A stretch of 42,459 bases of DNA from a virus (IMGVR_UViG_3300045970_000560:1-42459); one strand, 5' to 3'; positions 15,142-24,201 are shown, counted from the first letter of the stretch. Notes: generated by a model not told the origin, from the sequence alone. Translations and numbers: made by a program.

Positions 15142-15310
15142 TCATTTGCGGGCGATGTCACGAGCAGGCATTGAAGTGCAAGTGACAGCACCCTTTGTTC
15201 GTGATGAAAAACAGTGCATCGGCTTTATTCTGGTAAATGTGGAAGTGATTGCAGGCAAGATTCGCACGTTACCAGAAAATCGGAAATCTTCAGATAATAC
15301 GGACAAGTAA
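15110..15310 (+). CDS. Hypothetical protein (66 aa)
   Basis: ATG at 15110 gives MPEELLDILADHLRAMSRAG, then a beta-rich stretch (IEVQVTAPFVRDE, CIGFILVNVEVIAGKI). A longer frame from 15002 exists but runs inside the previous gene. It is the last gene before a terminator, so it closes the early/middle operon. No family is recognised. Confidence 0.5.
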   Translation: MPEELLDILADHLRAMSRAGIEVQVTAPFVRDEKQCIGFILVNVEVIAGKIRTLPENRKSSDNTDK

Positions 15311-15331
15311 TTTTTATCACAACCCCGTATG

Positions 15332-15365
15332 ATGAGCGTGACGTAATCCACGCTCATTTTTATTT
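15332..15365 (+). terminator. Intrinsic terminator after the early/middle genes
   Basis: ATGAGCGTG pairs perfectly with CACGCTCAT across an 8-base loop and is followed by TTTTTATTT. It separates the early/middle region from the membrane-protein and packaging genes. Confidence 0.85.
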
Positions 15366-15377
15366 AAAGAGGACCCC

Positions 15378-15779
15378 ATGAAAACAAAGACTTTCTTTTC
15401 TCTTTTGATTATTCTGCTTCTGCTGACCGTGATCACCACGCCAGCCTTGGCGATGTCTGCCGGCGCCAGCTCGAAAGCAGACACTCCCCAGATTCCTGAA
15501 GCCGTCCTGCTTTTGATTCCGATTATTGTTGGGTCGATTGGAATCCCGCTGATTAACTTCCTGAAAACGCAGCTGAAATGGACCAACCCAGAAGATAAGC
15601 TAAAAAATGTGTGGCTATCATTTGGCGTTTCTGTAGTCCTGGCTGTTTTGGCATTATTGATTACCAATTCCTTGATACCACTAACCGGGCCTGAAACCCT
15701 TGTGACATGGATCTCCCTGACATTTACGGTCGCAACCCTCATGTACAAATCCATGCAGCCTGTTCCAGCAACTGGGTAA
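15378..15779 (+). CDS. Membrane protein with signal peptide, holin-like
   Basis: 133 aa, ATG at 15378 after AAAGAGGA. Residues 1–26 form a signal peptide ending ALA, followed by hydrophobic helices near 43–60, 78–96 and 104–120. With the two following small membrane proteins it forms a cassette just before the terminase genes. Holin or other lysis functions are the usual guess for such a trio, but no specific family motif is seen. Confidence 0.6.
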   Translation: MKTKTFFSLLIILLLLTVITTPALAMSAGASSKADTPQIPEAVLLLIPIIVGSIGIPLINFLKTQLKWTNPEDKLKNVWLSFGVSVVLAVLALLITNSLIPLTGPETLVTWISLTFTVATLMYKSMQPVPATG

Positions 15780-15783
15780 TCCA

Positions 15784-16047
15784 GTGGCCGACCTGATGTA
15801 TTTAATGGTTTCGATTTTGGCTTTTGGGGCCATGTTGGTAAATGCCCGATATGTTTACCGGCATCGCCTGCATGAGCGGGGGCGAATCCGTCTGATCCAA
15901 ACATTTGCCTGTGGCTTCGTTGGCCTCGTTATGGTCCTGGATGCTGGGCACATCATCGACATGTCGGATATTTCCGGATGGTTGTTTTTGCTGGGGGTGG
16001 TTATGGTGCTTTCGGCCAGCCTGGCAGAGGGGATAGTGGATTTGTAA
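15784..16047 (+). CDS. Small three-helix membrane protein
   Basis: 87 aa from GTG at 15784, four bases after the previous stop. Three hydrophobic segments alternate with short basic loops (YRHRLHERGRIR). The stop abuts the next ATG. The size and topology are those of class I holins. No conserved motif confirms this. Confidence 0.6.
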   Translation: MADLMYLMVSILAFGAMLVNARYVYRHRLHERGRIRLIQTFACGFVGLVMVLDAGHIIDMSDISGWLFLLGVVMVLSASLAEGIVDL

Positions 16048-16410
16048 ATGGACCCTACACTCGTTGCCATCAAGGACCTCATCGTTGCTATCGGCGGGTT
16101 GGGCGGGTTGACCACCGTGATTGTCGCTTTATTTGAACGCAACAAAAAAAGGGCAGAGGCGAAGGCGCTCGAAGCTGATTATGCTGATCAGATCTCCCAG
16201 ACTGCCATGAAACTGGTAGATCCGCTGCGGGCTGAAGTGGGCAGGCTGAATGTGCGGGTTGGGAATTTGGAGAGATCGAATAATCGATATGCCCAGCGCG
16301 TGGTTTATTTGATGAGCGGCATTGATCAACTTATCAGGCAAATCAAACGGCACAATGATGCTCCGGTCTGGACGCCAAACGACTGGAACCCAGAAGAAGA
16401 AAAAGAATGA
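16048..16410 (+). CDS. Membrane-anchored coiled-coil protein
   Basis: 120 aa. One N-terminal hydrophobic helix (residues 8–28) is followed by a charged coiled coil (EVGRLNVRVGNLERSNNRYA) and an acidic end. This is the layout of phage Rz-like or holin-associated proteins. The frame overlaps the small terminase start by 4 bp, so lysis and packaging genes share one operon. Confidence 0.55.
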   Translation: MDPTLVAIKDLIVAIGGLGGLTTVIVALFERNKKRAEAKALEADYADQISQTAMKLVDPLRAEVGRLNVRVGNLERSNNRYAQRVVYLMSGIDQLIRQIKRHNDAPVWTPNDWNPEEEKE

Positions 16411-16952
16411 AACCACTTACTGGCCGCGAGAAGCGTTTTGTCCAGTTGTACATTACGACCTGGAATGCAAGCGCGGCAGCGGCAGGAGTTGGTTTTAAAA
16501 ACCCAGGACAATCTGGCCATCAATTGATGCAGCGGCCCCAGGTGCAAGCTGCCATCCTCGAAGCGATGCAGCGTGATGGCATGCCCCCGGAAGAGGTGAT
16601 TGACCGCCTCTCTCAACAGGCCCGGTTGAATGGCGCGGATTTTATGTTGTTTGAAAGCAAGCCCGTCCGTGACGACAACGGAAAAATAAAAACTGATAGC
16701 CTGGGTGAAATTATCACTCACCGTGTATTTGTGGGCATCAATTGGGAGATGGTTGAGAAATACGGATACCTGGTGAAAGGTATCAAATACACCCGGCAGG
16801 GTATCCCGTATTTGGAATTCCATGATCCACAGAGAGCGATTGAGTTAATAGGAAAAGCCCATGGTCTGTTTGTAGATCGTACAGACTTGAATGTAAAAGT
16901 TGAAAGTCTCACCGTAAAAGTTATCAAGGGCGTCACCCTGGACGAACTGTGA
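16407..16952 (+). CDS. terS: Terminase small subunit
   Basis: 181 aa. The N-terminus (LTGREKRFVQLYITTWNASA, then AGVGFKNPGQSGHQLMQRPQ) is the helix-turn-helix opening typical of the Terminase_2 family, and the C-terminal part has the beta-rich oligomerisation region. TerS binds the packaging site and delivers DNA to TerL. The stop overlaps the TerL start. The GTTACCAGAAA cluster upstream is a candidate recognition site. Confidence 0.85.
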   Translation: MKPLTGREKRFVQLYITTWNASAAAAGVGFKNPGQSGHQLMQRPQVQAAILEAMQRDGMPPEEVIDRLSQQARLNGADFMLFESKPVRDDNGKIKTDSLGEIITHRVFVGINWEMVEKYGYLVKGIKYTRQGIPYLEFHDPQRAIELIGKAHGLFVDRTDLNVKVESLTVKVIKGVTLDEL

Positions 16953-18193
16953 ATTATCAAATCATCGAAGCCACCCCAGAAAGTAAAGTTGGCGTCACTC
17001 TTCGTGGCGCTGTTGCTGAATTCTGGCGCTGCAAAGATCACGAATTAATTCTGTGTGGGGCGGCTGAAACCGGAAAGACTTTTGGTGGATTGCACAAGTT
17101 GGATGCTCTACTCTGGAAATATCCAGGAAGCCAGGCGGCGATTATTCGCAAGTTCGCCGTTACGATGCCCGGCACAGTCTGCCAAACTTTTGAGAAAGTA
17201 GCCAACATGACCGCCGTCAAAACTTTGGGAGGCACCCGGCCGGAACGGTATGTTTATCCTAACGGCTCCCAGGTCTGGCTGGGGGGGATGGACAACCCAT
17301 CTAAGGTTTTGGGTGGCGAGCGGGATTTTATCTACACAAACCAGACCGAAGAATTTTCCCTGGATGATTGGGAAACCCTTCTCACTCGTGCCACTGGCCG
17401 GGCGGCCCATTCCCCGTATGCTCAAATCATGGGCGATTGCAACCCGGCAGGCTCAAGACACTGGATTAGAGCAAGAGCATCTCTGACCAGATTGCAAAGC
17501 GTCCACACGGATAACCCCACGCTCTACGATGATGCTGGCCAGTTGACTGCGCGGGGCCGGGTCACAATGGAAACTCTCAACGCCCTTTCAGGGGTGCGGA
17601 GAAAGCGCCTGCTTGAGGGAGAATGGGCCACCGCTGAAGGCGCCGTTTATGATACCTTCTCGCAGCAGGTCCACGTCAAAGTTCGCCCTGATACTGAGTT
17701 CAAATCCTGGTACCTTGCGATGGATGAGGGTTACACTAATCCTGCGGTTATTTTGCTGGTCGGGATTGACGGCGACGGGAGGCAACACATCTCCAGGGAG
17801 TTTTATCAACGGGGAAAGTTACAATCGGATGTAGTTTCCGTTGCGGCATTATGGTGCAAAGAAAAAGGTGTGTTGCTTATCGCCGTGGATGCTGCTGCCG
17901 CCGGATTAGTTGCCGACCTGGTAAACTCTGGATTACCCGCATCCGCTTACAAGGGCCGGGTTTTGGACGGGATTGTATTGGTGCAAGACCTGTTAAAAGT
18001 CCCGGAAGATGGAAAACCAAGAATGACAGTCGATCCATCTTGTGTGAATGTCATCAATGAATTTGAGTCCTACGTCTGGAAGCCAAACAAGGACGAGCCA
18101 GTAAAAGAGAACGACCACGCGATGGACGCTTACCGCTATCTTCAGCAGGCAGTCAACCCATCTAATTGGACGATTGCAGGGAATAAATATTAA
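16949..18193 (+). CDS. terL: Terminase large subunit
   Basis: 414 aa from GTG at 16949. Walker A is GAAETGKTF near residue 37 and the following ATPase acids are in FIYTNQTEEF. The nuclease half shows AMDEGYTNP, AVDAAAAG and NDHAMDAYRY, the RNase H-like metal ligands. It belongs to the PBSX-like Terminase_3/6 group and drives ATP-powered packaging and cleavage of concatemers. Confidence 0.9.
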   Translation: MNYQIIEATPESKVGVTLRGAVAEFWRCKDHELILCGAAETGKTFGGLHKLDALLWKYPGSQAAIIRKFAVTMPGTVCQTFEKVANMTAVKTLGGTRPERYVYPNGSQVWLGGMDNPSKVLGGERDFIYTNQTEEFSLDDWETLLTRATGRAAHSPYAQIMGDCNPAGSRHWIRARASLTRLQSVHTDNPTLYDDAGQLTARGRVTMETLNALSGVRRKRLLEGEWATAEGAVYDTFSQQVHVKVRPDTEFKSWYLAMDEGYTNPAVILLVGIDGDGRQHISREFYQRGKLQSDVVSVAALWCKEKGVLLIAVDAAAAGLVADLVNSGLPASAYKGRVLDGIVLVQDLLKVPEDGKPRMTVDPSCVNVINEFESYVWKPNKDEPVKENDHAMDAYRYLQQAVNPSNWTIAGNKY

Positions 18194-19716
18194 TGACAAA
18201 AAAACTTTTCCTTTACGATGGAATGAAAGAGGTCGAGCTGTGGTCGGGTGATAAAGGATGGGACGTTATCAGCGGTCCGTCTTCTGTTCCCGGTAGAGCG
18301 ATGTCCCTGCAAGATTATTTTATATCTGTGCCCTGGTTATATCGGGCGGTAAAAGATCGGGCAACCACCCTAAAAAAAGTTTCGTTTGCAATCGTAAATG
18401 ATTCTGGGGCGGAGTTGGACGCCAGCGGCACATGGAAAAACGAACTTGGCATTTTCCCGTACCCAAGAAGGATGCTTCATCAGATCGAAGAATCACTTGT
18501 GATGACAGGCAGAGCGTATTTGTTTCTTGAAACCAATGATTACGGGTATGTGAAATCGGTAAAATATTGTTTGCCTACCTCCATAAAAGAAGTTTATGAT
18601 GACAACGGCGACCTGCTCCATTACGAGCGGGCGATGAAACGTGAACGGAAGGTGGTTGCAAAAGAAAACATCGTTGCAATCTACGATCCCGATTACACGG
18701 TCGAGCAGGGGCCGGGAAATAGCAGCGCGGCAAAGGCGGCTATGCTTGCGGCGGGCGTTTTGTTTAATACCGACATGTTCATCGCTCAATATTTTTTACG
18801 TGGCGCGATTAAGGCAACCATCCTAAGCGTAGATACCGCCGATCAGAAGGAGGCGGCCCGGTTACAGGCATGGTGGGAGGATGTGGTCGCCGGCATAAAA
18901 AACGCATGGACGGCTCTGGTTATCCGGGCTAAATCTGCTATCCCCACAATCATCGGGCATGGTTTGGAAGGGCTGGAAAACGACAGCTTGACAAAGTCAA
19001 AACGCCAGGATATTTCTACCGCCATTGGCGTTCCGGAAAGTAGGCTGTGGGCATCCTCCGCAAACTACGCGACCGCTGAAGTGGAAGCCAGGTCTTATTT
19101 TAACGATGTGATCGTGCCAGAATGCTGGAACATCGAAGAGGCGTTGAATGCGCAGTTGTTTACCGTAGAGCATCATATGGAGGGCTACCGATGGGAGTTC
19201 CGACCCGAGACAGGCGCAGGTTACAGCAAGGATCAGCAGGCGCAATCCACTGCATACGTGGGGTATGTTGGATCTGGAATGTTACCCTCAGTAGCGGCGC
19301 AACTGGTAGGGCTGGAATTGCCCGGGGAAATGGAGTATGAGGATTTAGACCCGGAAGAAGAAGACGCCCCTCTCCCCAAAGTAGAGCCTGTTCAGCAGCC
19401 GCTCTTGCCCCCCCCACCTACAGAGGCAGTGCCCCTTGATGATGATATGAGCGGAGATATGCTGAAATGGCAGAGGAAAGCAGTCAAGTGGTTAGAGCGG
19501 GGTAAAGCCCTGGCTGATATGCCTTTTGAAAGTGACTGCATCCCCAACCAGGTCGAGGATCAAATTCGGGAAGGTCTCTCCGCCTGCACCAATACTGAGA
19601 AAATCAAGGCAGTGTTTGACCAGGTGAAGGAAGAGGAACCCACGCCGATTGATTCCATGTATCTTTTGGCCCTGGAGTTGCGCCGGGCGAATGACCTGGT
19701 GGAGGCGACCGCGTGA
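18193..19716 (+). CDS. Portal protein (HK97-like)
   Basis: 507 aa following the terminase with a 1-bp overlap. It carries the portal signatures: an N-terminal wing (WLYRAVKDRATTLKKV), a GRAYLFLE strand, a central helical segment with GIPES-like 'AIGVPESRLW', and a Pro/Glu-rich C-terminal extension with a helical end. It forms the dodecameric ring for DNA entry and binds the terminase. Confidence 0.9.
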   Translation: MTKKLFLYDGMKEVELWSGDKGWDVISGPSSVPGRAMSLQDYFISVPWLYRAVKDRATTLKKVSFAIVNDSGAELDASGTWKNELGIFPYPRRMLHQIEESLVMTGRAYLFLETNDYGYVKSVKYCLPTSIKEVYDDNGDLLHYERAMKRERKVVAKENIVAIYDPDYTVEQGPGNSSAAKAAMLAAGVLFNTDMFIAQYFLRGAIKATILSVDTADQKEAARLQAWWEDVVAGIKNAWTALVIRAKSAIPTIIGHGLEGLENDSLTKSKRQDISTAIGVPESRLWASSANYATAEVEARSYFNDVIVPECWNIEEALNAQLFTVEHHMEGYRWEFRPETGAGYSKDQQAQSTAYVGYVGSGMLPSVAAQLVGLELPGEMEYEDLDPEEEDAPLPKVEPVQQPLLPPPPTEAVPLDDDMSGDMLKWQRKAVKWLERGKALADMPFESDCIPNQVEDQIREGLSACTNTEKIKAVFDQVKEEEPTPIDSMYLLALELRRANDLVEATA

Positions 19717-20384
19717 CTGACCATAATCAGGCTCGAGAAAATTTGATCAAAGCCGTAAAAGCGGCCGGCCTATATTTTGCTCAGTATGCAGAAAAGGCTG
19801 CTTACACTTCTGCCCGTTATGAAAATGAAATCCGGGCTGCCGCGGCCGCTTACTGGAAAGAGGGCGTAAAAGGGTCTTTTGTTTCCAGGATGAAAGTCGT
19901 CATCAAGTTTGGCCTGAAAGACGCCTTTGATTTGGGCGCTTCTGATTTTGGCGTTACACCCGATGAATATTCCAAAGAGGAGATCGTCGCCCGGGATGCA
20001 ATCATCACCGAAGAGCAGTTGCACATTCCCGACCTGCTGAAGTTTATCGACGGTCTTGCCAATGATAAAACCAGAAAACTTACCGATGCGGATTATCGTC
20101 TGGATTTATGGATCGCTCGTTTTGCCGACATGCAGAACCGAGCAAAGCTGATCCTCGGTAAAGACACCAAGTTTGAATGGGTCTATGGCGATACTGAGCA
20201 TTGTGACACCTGCCAAATGCTGAATGGTTTTGTCAAGCGGGCCAGCTTCTGGAATAAATACGGGGTGCATCCAGGGCAACCACCCAATCCAAAACTTCAG
20301 TGTGGCGGCTGGCGATGTCAATGCCAGTTGAACCCTACCGAGAAAAATCTATCCAGGGGAAAGTTCCCGAGGTTGACACCATGA
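19713..20384 (+). CDS. Head morphogenesis protein (Mu gpF / SPP1 gp7-like)
   Basis: 223 aa from GTG at 19713. A helical N-terminus is followed by the cysteine-containing core CDTCQMLNG, then CGGWRCQC, a typical signature of Mu gpF-like minor head proteins. These proteins sit near the portal and help head assembly or DNA ejection. Confidence 0.8.
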   Translation: MTDHNQARENLIKAVKAAGLYFAQYAEKAAYTSARYENEIRAAAAAYWKEGVKGSFVSRMKVVIKFGLKDAFDLGASDFGVTPDEYSKEEIVARDAIITEEQLHIPDLLKFIDGLANDKTRKLTDADYRLDLWIARFADMQNRAKLILGKDTKFEWVYGDTEHCDTCQMLNGFVKRASFWNKYGVHPGQPPNPKLQCGGWRCQCQLNPTEKNLSRGKFPRLTP

Positions 20385-20875
20385 CAATCAAAGTTAGGGT
20401 AAGGGGTATCGAAGAGCTAAAGGCGTTCTTTGCTGAACTCCCATCAGCCGTTCGCCGAGTTGCCGTGCAAGAGGCGGCCAAATATTTGATTGGTGACCAA
20501 AGTCACGGGCTCAAGCACCTGGTAGCCTATAAGTATGTGACAAGGAAATCTGCTTATGGCGTATCCTTCTTTTCAGAAAAACAGCGGCGGTATGTGATGG
20601 CCCGGATCCGAGAAAAATCGATCACCCCGGGCACTGCAAACCGGACCGGGGCAACCTCCGCAGGCTGGGGTTATAAATCCACCGGTGGTGGATATGGAGC
20701 CATCCTGTACAATGACACAAAGGGCGCAGAGTTTACCCAGGGCGACACTACCCAGGCTCGGCAACCTGCGAAAGTCGGTCACCGAAAGGTGAGCGATGTT
20801 ATCTCAACCAACATCAACGGCGCAATTCAGCGGGCAAATCAGGCAGTCCAAAGGTGGATAAATTCTCACCGGTAG
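20381..20875 (+). CDS. Head-tail joining protein (HK97 gp10-like)
   Basis: 164 aa from ATG at 20381. The start VRGIEELKAFFAELPSAVRR is the usual opening of gp10-like tail-completion proteins. A Gly-rich region follows (GWGYKSTGGGYG). In many phages this gene lies after the capsid; here it precedes it. It is the last gene before a noncoding promoter/terminator block. Confidence 0.7.
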   Translation: MTIKVRVRGIEELKAFFAELPSAVRRVAVQEAAKYLIGDQSHGLKHLVAYKYVTRKSAYGVSFFSEKQRRYVMARIREKSITPGTANRTGATSAGWGYKSTGGGYGAILYNDTKGAEFTQGDTTQARQPAKVGHRKVSDVISTNINGAIQRANQAVQRWINSHR

Positions 20876-20878
20876 TTC

Positions 20879-20907
20879 TTGCTAAATACTGAGTATCGCT
20901 GTATACT
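20879..20907 (+). promoter_or_regulatory. Putative capsid promoter with ATACTGAGTAT in the spacer
   Basis: TTGCTA (20879–20884) and TATACT (20902–20907) are separated by 17 bp. A perfect ATACTGAGTAT (20886–20896) fills the spacer. This is an ideal position for a repressor or activator and links the dispersed motif to transcription. The promoter itself is a sequence match, not an observation. Confidence 0.6.
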
Positions 20908-21012
20908 GAATCCAATCGAATAGCTCAATTGTCAGGAATATGTCCCATAGGCTCCCCGTAAAGGAGCGGGTAAAAAGGGCGAGAGAGCGAGACGCATAAA
21001 ACAGGCCGGTAG

Positions 21013-21057
21013 GCGCGCGTACAGTTCCCAAAGATTGGGAGTTGTGCGCTTTTTTTA
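21013..21057 (+). terminator. Attenuator-like terminator in the capsid leader
   Basis: A long stem with TTCCCAA/TTGGGAG at the top and GCGC at the base is followed by seven T. It ends 15 bp before the capsid start, downstream of the putative promoter. It could end transcription from upstream or act as an attenuator in a 160-nt leader that also contains a GCTCC/GGAGC hairpin near 20950. Confidence 0.75.
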
Positions 21058-21072
21058 TTTCTGGAGGTGACA

Positions 21073-22959
21073 ATGGGTGATGAAATCAAAGCTGGTGCAA
21101 GAAATAGCTCGGCGGATATTGCGAAACTTCAGCAGATCCAATCTATTATTTCGGATCTTTTGGGAGAAGGCCAAGCCGAGGTAGACGATGATCTTTCCGA
21201 AGGTGAACCTGCGGAGAAGTCCACCGGCGGCACAATGGTTCAGATTGGCGAAAGCTTCAAGGCGATCGAAACTGTTGATGGATTTACAAAAGTACGTGCC
21301 GCTCTCGTTCGCTTCACCCCCAAAGGTGATTATGATCTGACCGGTGATCGGTTCGCTGCAACCACGGATTTTGATTTTGAGTTCCCCGGAAAATCCACTA
21401 CCTATTTCAATCACGGGATGAACAAGGTGATGAAAAAGCGCCGTCTCACCTCTGTCGTGCTGAGTAAAGACGATGTCGCCGTTTGGATGGATGGCTTGCT
21501 GGATGAGCGAGACCAGTACGAAGCCGGGCTTGCTGAACTTGCTCGGGCTGGCAAATTGGGCGCATCCTCTGGCGTTCCCGCCCACCTGGTTGAAAGAGAA
21601 AACGAGGGGAAGGGCGATCTAATCACCTACTGGCCTTTGGGAAAAGATGCTTCTTACACCCATACCCCGGCGGAAAGTAGGAATGTCGTCCTCACGCTAA
21701 AAAGTTTATTTACTGTACAACCCGTACAGAATCAATCCAAATCTATCGAGGTAACTATGACCGAAGAAGAATTGAAAGCACAGAACGATCTCGTGATCAA
21801 GACCGCCACCGATGCGGCCACCAAAGCGATCGACGAGTTTAAGAAGAGCTTACCGGCCAGCGTAAAAGCCGGGGCTGCTGAACCTGCTCAGGCCCGCAAC
21901 CCAAACGAAAAACCGTACAAGTCCATTGGTGAACAACTCCTGGATATCAAGGCTGCTCAGCAGGGCCGGGGTTGGTCAAAGCGCCTGGAAGCCGTCCGGG
22001 ATGAATTCAAAGCCGTATCCGGCATGAACGAATTCGTTTCATCGGAAGGCGGATTTGCCCTTCAGTCAGATTTCAGCACAGCTTTGCTTGATAAAGTTTA
22101 TGCTCCTCCCGGAGTTGGAACTCTACTTGCTGATGTCACCCGCCAGCCTGTAAGCGGATCCGGTTTCCGGGCCGTGGTTGTTGACGAAACCTCACGGGCC
22201 AGTTCCCGCCGGGGTGGTTTTATTGGTTACTGGTTGGGCGAAGGCGTTGCCCCCAGCATCACCAAAGGCGCTCTTCGCCGGGTTGGAACCGACCTGGAAA
22301 AAGTCGGGGCCATGACCGTACTGACCGACGAGTTAATTTCTGATGTACCCGCCCTGTCATCCTGGGTGATGCGAGAAGGCCCTGCAGAACTGCGCTTCCA
22401 GGTGGAAGACAAAGTTTTCAACGGGACTGGCGCTGGTGTCCCTTTGGGCATCTTGAATGCGAATGCTCTTGTCACCGTTGCGAAAGAAGCCGGGCAGGCT
22501 GCCGGAACCATCGTAACTGAAAACGTGGTCAAAATGTGGTCGCGGATGCCAATGTACCTGATGGCTGGAGCCAAGTGGTACATCAATCAAGAAATCTTAC
22601 CCCAGTTGCTGACCCTGAGCATTGCGGTGGGCGTGGGTGGTGTTCCTGTGTACCTTCCCCCAACCGGGCTGTCTGGCGCACCTTTCGGCTCTCTGTTTGG
22701 TCGCCCCGTGCAACCCAATGAATACTGCGCCCCTCTGTCGTCTGTGGGCGACATTGTTCTTGCCAATATGGGCGAGTATTTCGTGATCGACAACGGCGGC
22801 ATTAAAAGCGCCTCAAGCATCCACGTCTACTTCAGCACAGATGAAACCGTTCTGCGCTTCATTTATCGGGTCAACGGCTTCCCGTTCTGGAATGCCCCGA
22901 TGACCCCCTACAAGGGAAGTGCGACCCTCTCCCCGTTTATCGCCCTGGCCGCTCGCTAA
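21073..22959 (+). CDS. Fused prohead protease–major capsid protein
   Basis: 628 aa from ATG at 21073, five bases after GGAGG; GTG at 21067 is in frame but overlaps the ribosome site. Residues 40–215 resemble an HK97-type protease, with a candidate catalytic His in TYFNHGMN and Ser in GKLGASSGVP. Residues 235–275 are a helical, scaffold-like delta region. The remainder is an HK97-fold capsid (NEFVSSEGGFALQSDF, LGILNANALV, FRFIYRVNGFPFWNAP-like end). Fusion of protease and capsid means cleavage must release the mature subunit. This is the most abundant virion protein. Confidence 0.85.
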   Translation: MGDEIKAGARNSSADIAKLQQIQSIISDLLGEGQAEVDDDLSEGEPAEKSTGGTMVQIGESFKAIETVDGFTKVRAALVRFTPKGDYDLTGDRFAATTDFDFEFPGKSTTYFNHGMNKVMKKRRLTSVVLSKDDVAVWMDGLLDERDQYEAGLAELARAGKLGASSGVPAHLVERENEGKGDLITYWPLGKDASYTHTPAESRNVVLTLKSLFTVQPVQNQSKSIEVTMTEEELKAQNDLVIKTATDAATKAIDEFKKSLPASVKAGAAEPAQARNPNEKPYKSIGEQLLDIKAAQQGRGWSKRLEAVRDEFKAVSGMNEFVSSEGGFALQSDFSTALLDKVYAPPGVGTLLADVTRQPVSGSGFRAVVVDETSRASSRRGGFIGYWLGEGVAPSITKGALRRVGTDLEKVGAMTVLTDELISDVPALSSWVMREGPAELRFQVEDKVFNGTGAGVPLGILNANALVTVAKEAGQAAGTIVTENVVKMWSRMPMYLMAGAKWYINQEILPQLLTLSIAVGVGGVPVYLPPTGLSGAPFGSLFGRPVQPNEYCAPLSSVGDIVLANMGEYFVIDNGGIKSASSIHVYFSTDETVLRFIYRVNGFPFWNAPMTPYKGSATLSPFIALAAR

Positions 22960-22981
22960 ACCAGGATAAGGAAAAGACAAA

Positions 22982-23461
22982 ATGATTTGTTTACCTCAGT
23001 CTTTCAAAATTGTGCAACTCATGGAGCCGGCGACCGATGCCGCCGGTCGTACCGGGAACTGGGTATCCCTTAAAAACGCCAGACGGGTCACCGTTGTTTT
23101 CCACGTCAAACAAGGGAATGCGGCAACCATCGCCGTTTCGATCAACCAGGCTACCGCCATTGCTGGGACCGGTTCAAAAGTCCTAACCAATGCAGTTCCC
23201 ATCTGGCGAAACCTGGATTGCTCCGTGAACGATACCCTGGTTCGCGATACCGACGCCAAGAATTACACCACGGATGCCGCTACCAAAAACAAGCAGATCA
23301 TCTTCCAGATCGACCCGAATGCTTGCATGGACATTGCGAATGGTTTTGATTGCATTACCATCATCACCGGCGCATCGAATGCGGCAAACCTGACCGAAGC
23401 TCAGGTATTCCTGGAGATGGAATATGAGCAGGCAACCCCGCCTTCCGCTGTGGTTGACTAA
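22982..23461 (+). CDS. Probable head decoration or structural protein
   Basis: 159 aa, ATG at 22982 after AAGGAAAAG. The protein is beta-rich with Thr/Ala/Asn repeats (VTVVFHVKQGNAATIAVSIN) and no catalytic motif. The position directly after the capsid gene and the composition fit a decoration protein. No named family is recognised. Confidence 0.65.
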   Translation: MICLPQSFKIVQLMEPATDAAGRTGNWVSLKNARRVTVVFHVKQGNAATIAVSINQATAIAGTGSKVLTNAVPIWRNLDCSVNDTLVRDTDAKNYTTDAATKNKQIIFQIDPNACMDIANGFDCITIITGASNAANLTEAQVFLEMEYEQATPPSAVVD

Positions 23462-23490
23462 ACCCACGGCGAACTAATTAATGACCGAAT

Positions 23491-23514
23491 GGGAGGGTTA
23501 GAGATAGCCCTCCC
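23491..23514 (+). other. Intergenic hairpin GGGAGGG/CCCTCCC
   Basis: A perfect 7-bp GC stem with a 10-base loop and no T-tract lies in the 68-bp gap between two structural genes. It probably stabilises or adjusts the mRNA instead of ending it. Confidence 0.55.
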
Positions 23515-23529
23515 CCAAAGGAAAACAAC

Positions 23530-24201
23530 ATGGCAAACAGTACTGTAGCAAACTTTGGAACTGTCCGCGCCAACGGGGATACCTATAACCTCGGCCAGGG
23601 CTCGGAAATCCAACAGAACTTCAATAACCGCGGCGATCAACTCGTTGCGCTGGGCCTCCCCCAGAAGGCGGAAATTGCCCGGATGGGTGGAATGTGGACA
23701 AGCCGCATTGCGACTGCTTCCGCTTTCACCTTCATCGCCGCGTGGCCTACGACCCGCGCCGAACTCGTCCTGTACAATGGCGAACTTCCCGGCGGGAAGA
23801 GTTACATCATTGACTCCGCCTGGATGTACGGGATTACCTCAATGGCGGCTGCACAACCCGCTACCCTGGTCGGGCAGCTCGTCCCGGCAGTGGCAACCAT
23901 TCCGACCCATGACACCGCTCAGCTCATCTCAAGCCGAAACGGGAAGCCGACGTATGCTGGTCGGGGTCGGGTCGCCGTTGCAAATACGGCTGCCGGACAG
24001 GTCGCCAATCTGTGGGATGTTCTTGGATCAATCAACCTTCCCATGACCACCAACCTGGCCGCCGCTCTTCTGGCGGATCTATGGGGCGCGTACATCGTGC
24101 CGCCGGGTGGAGTTTTCGCCCTGGGTGGCCTGGCAGGAACAGCATCCGGAACGGCGATCATCGGCGTTACCTGGGCAGAAGTGCAATTGGCACTCGGCTA
24201 A
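23530..24201 (+). CDS. Structural protein (223 aa)
   Basis: ATG at 23530 after AAAGGAAAAC. Ala/Gly/Thr-rich with strand-turn character (WMYGITSMAAAQPATLVGQL). It is followed by a second similar small protein. It lies in the capsid cluster, so a head or head-fibre role is likely, but no specific family is visible. Confidence 0.65.
   Translation: MANSTVANFGTVRANGDTYNLGQGSEIQQNFNNRGDQLVALGLPQKAEIARMGGMWTSRIATASAFTFIAAWPTTRAELVLYNGELPGGKSYIIDSAWMYGITSMAAAQPATLVGQLVPAVATIPTHDTAQLISSRNGKPTYAGRGRVAVANTAAGQVANLWDVLGSINLPMTTNLAAALLADLWGAYIVPPGGVFALGGLAGTASGTAIIGVTWAEVQLALG

Larger units (their letters stand above)
14064..15278. repeat. Cluster of 11 GTTACCAGAAA-type repeats
   Basis: Copies start at 14064(-), 14114(-), 14683, 14725, 14746, 14923, 14944(-), 14974, 15092, 15227(-) and 15268. 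All share TTACCAGAA or its complement. Several gaps are near whole helical turns (42, 21, 21, 30, 41 bp). The motif is read in different frames (LPEK, VTRN, AYQK, ILVT), so it is conserved as DNA. It lies about 1.1 kb upstream of the small terminase gene. A packaging site, an origin or an operator array are the main options. Confidence 0.75.

Noticed and set aside
18493-18789. Minus-strand frame inside the portal gene
   Set aside because: A shadow frame opposite a clear portal protein.
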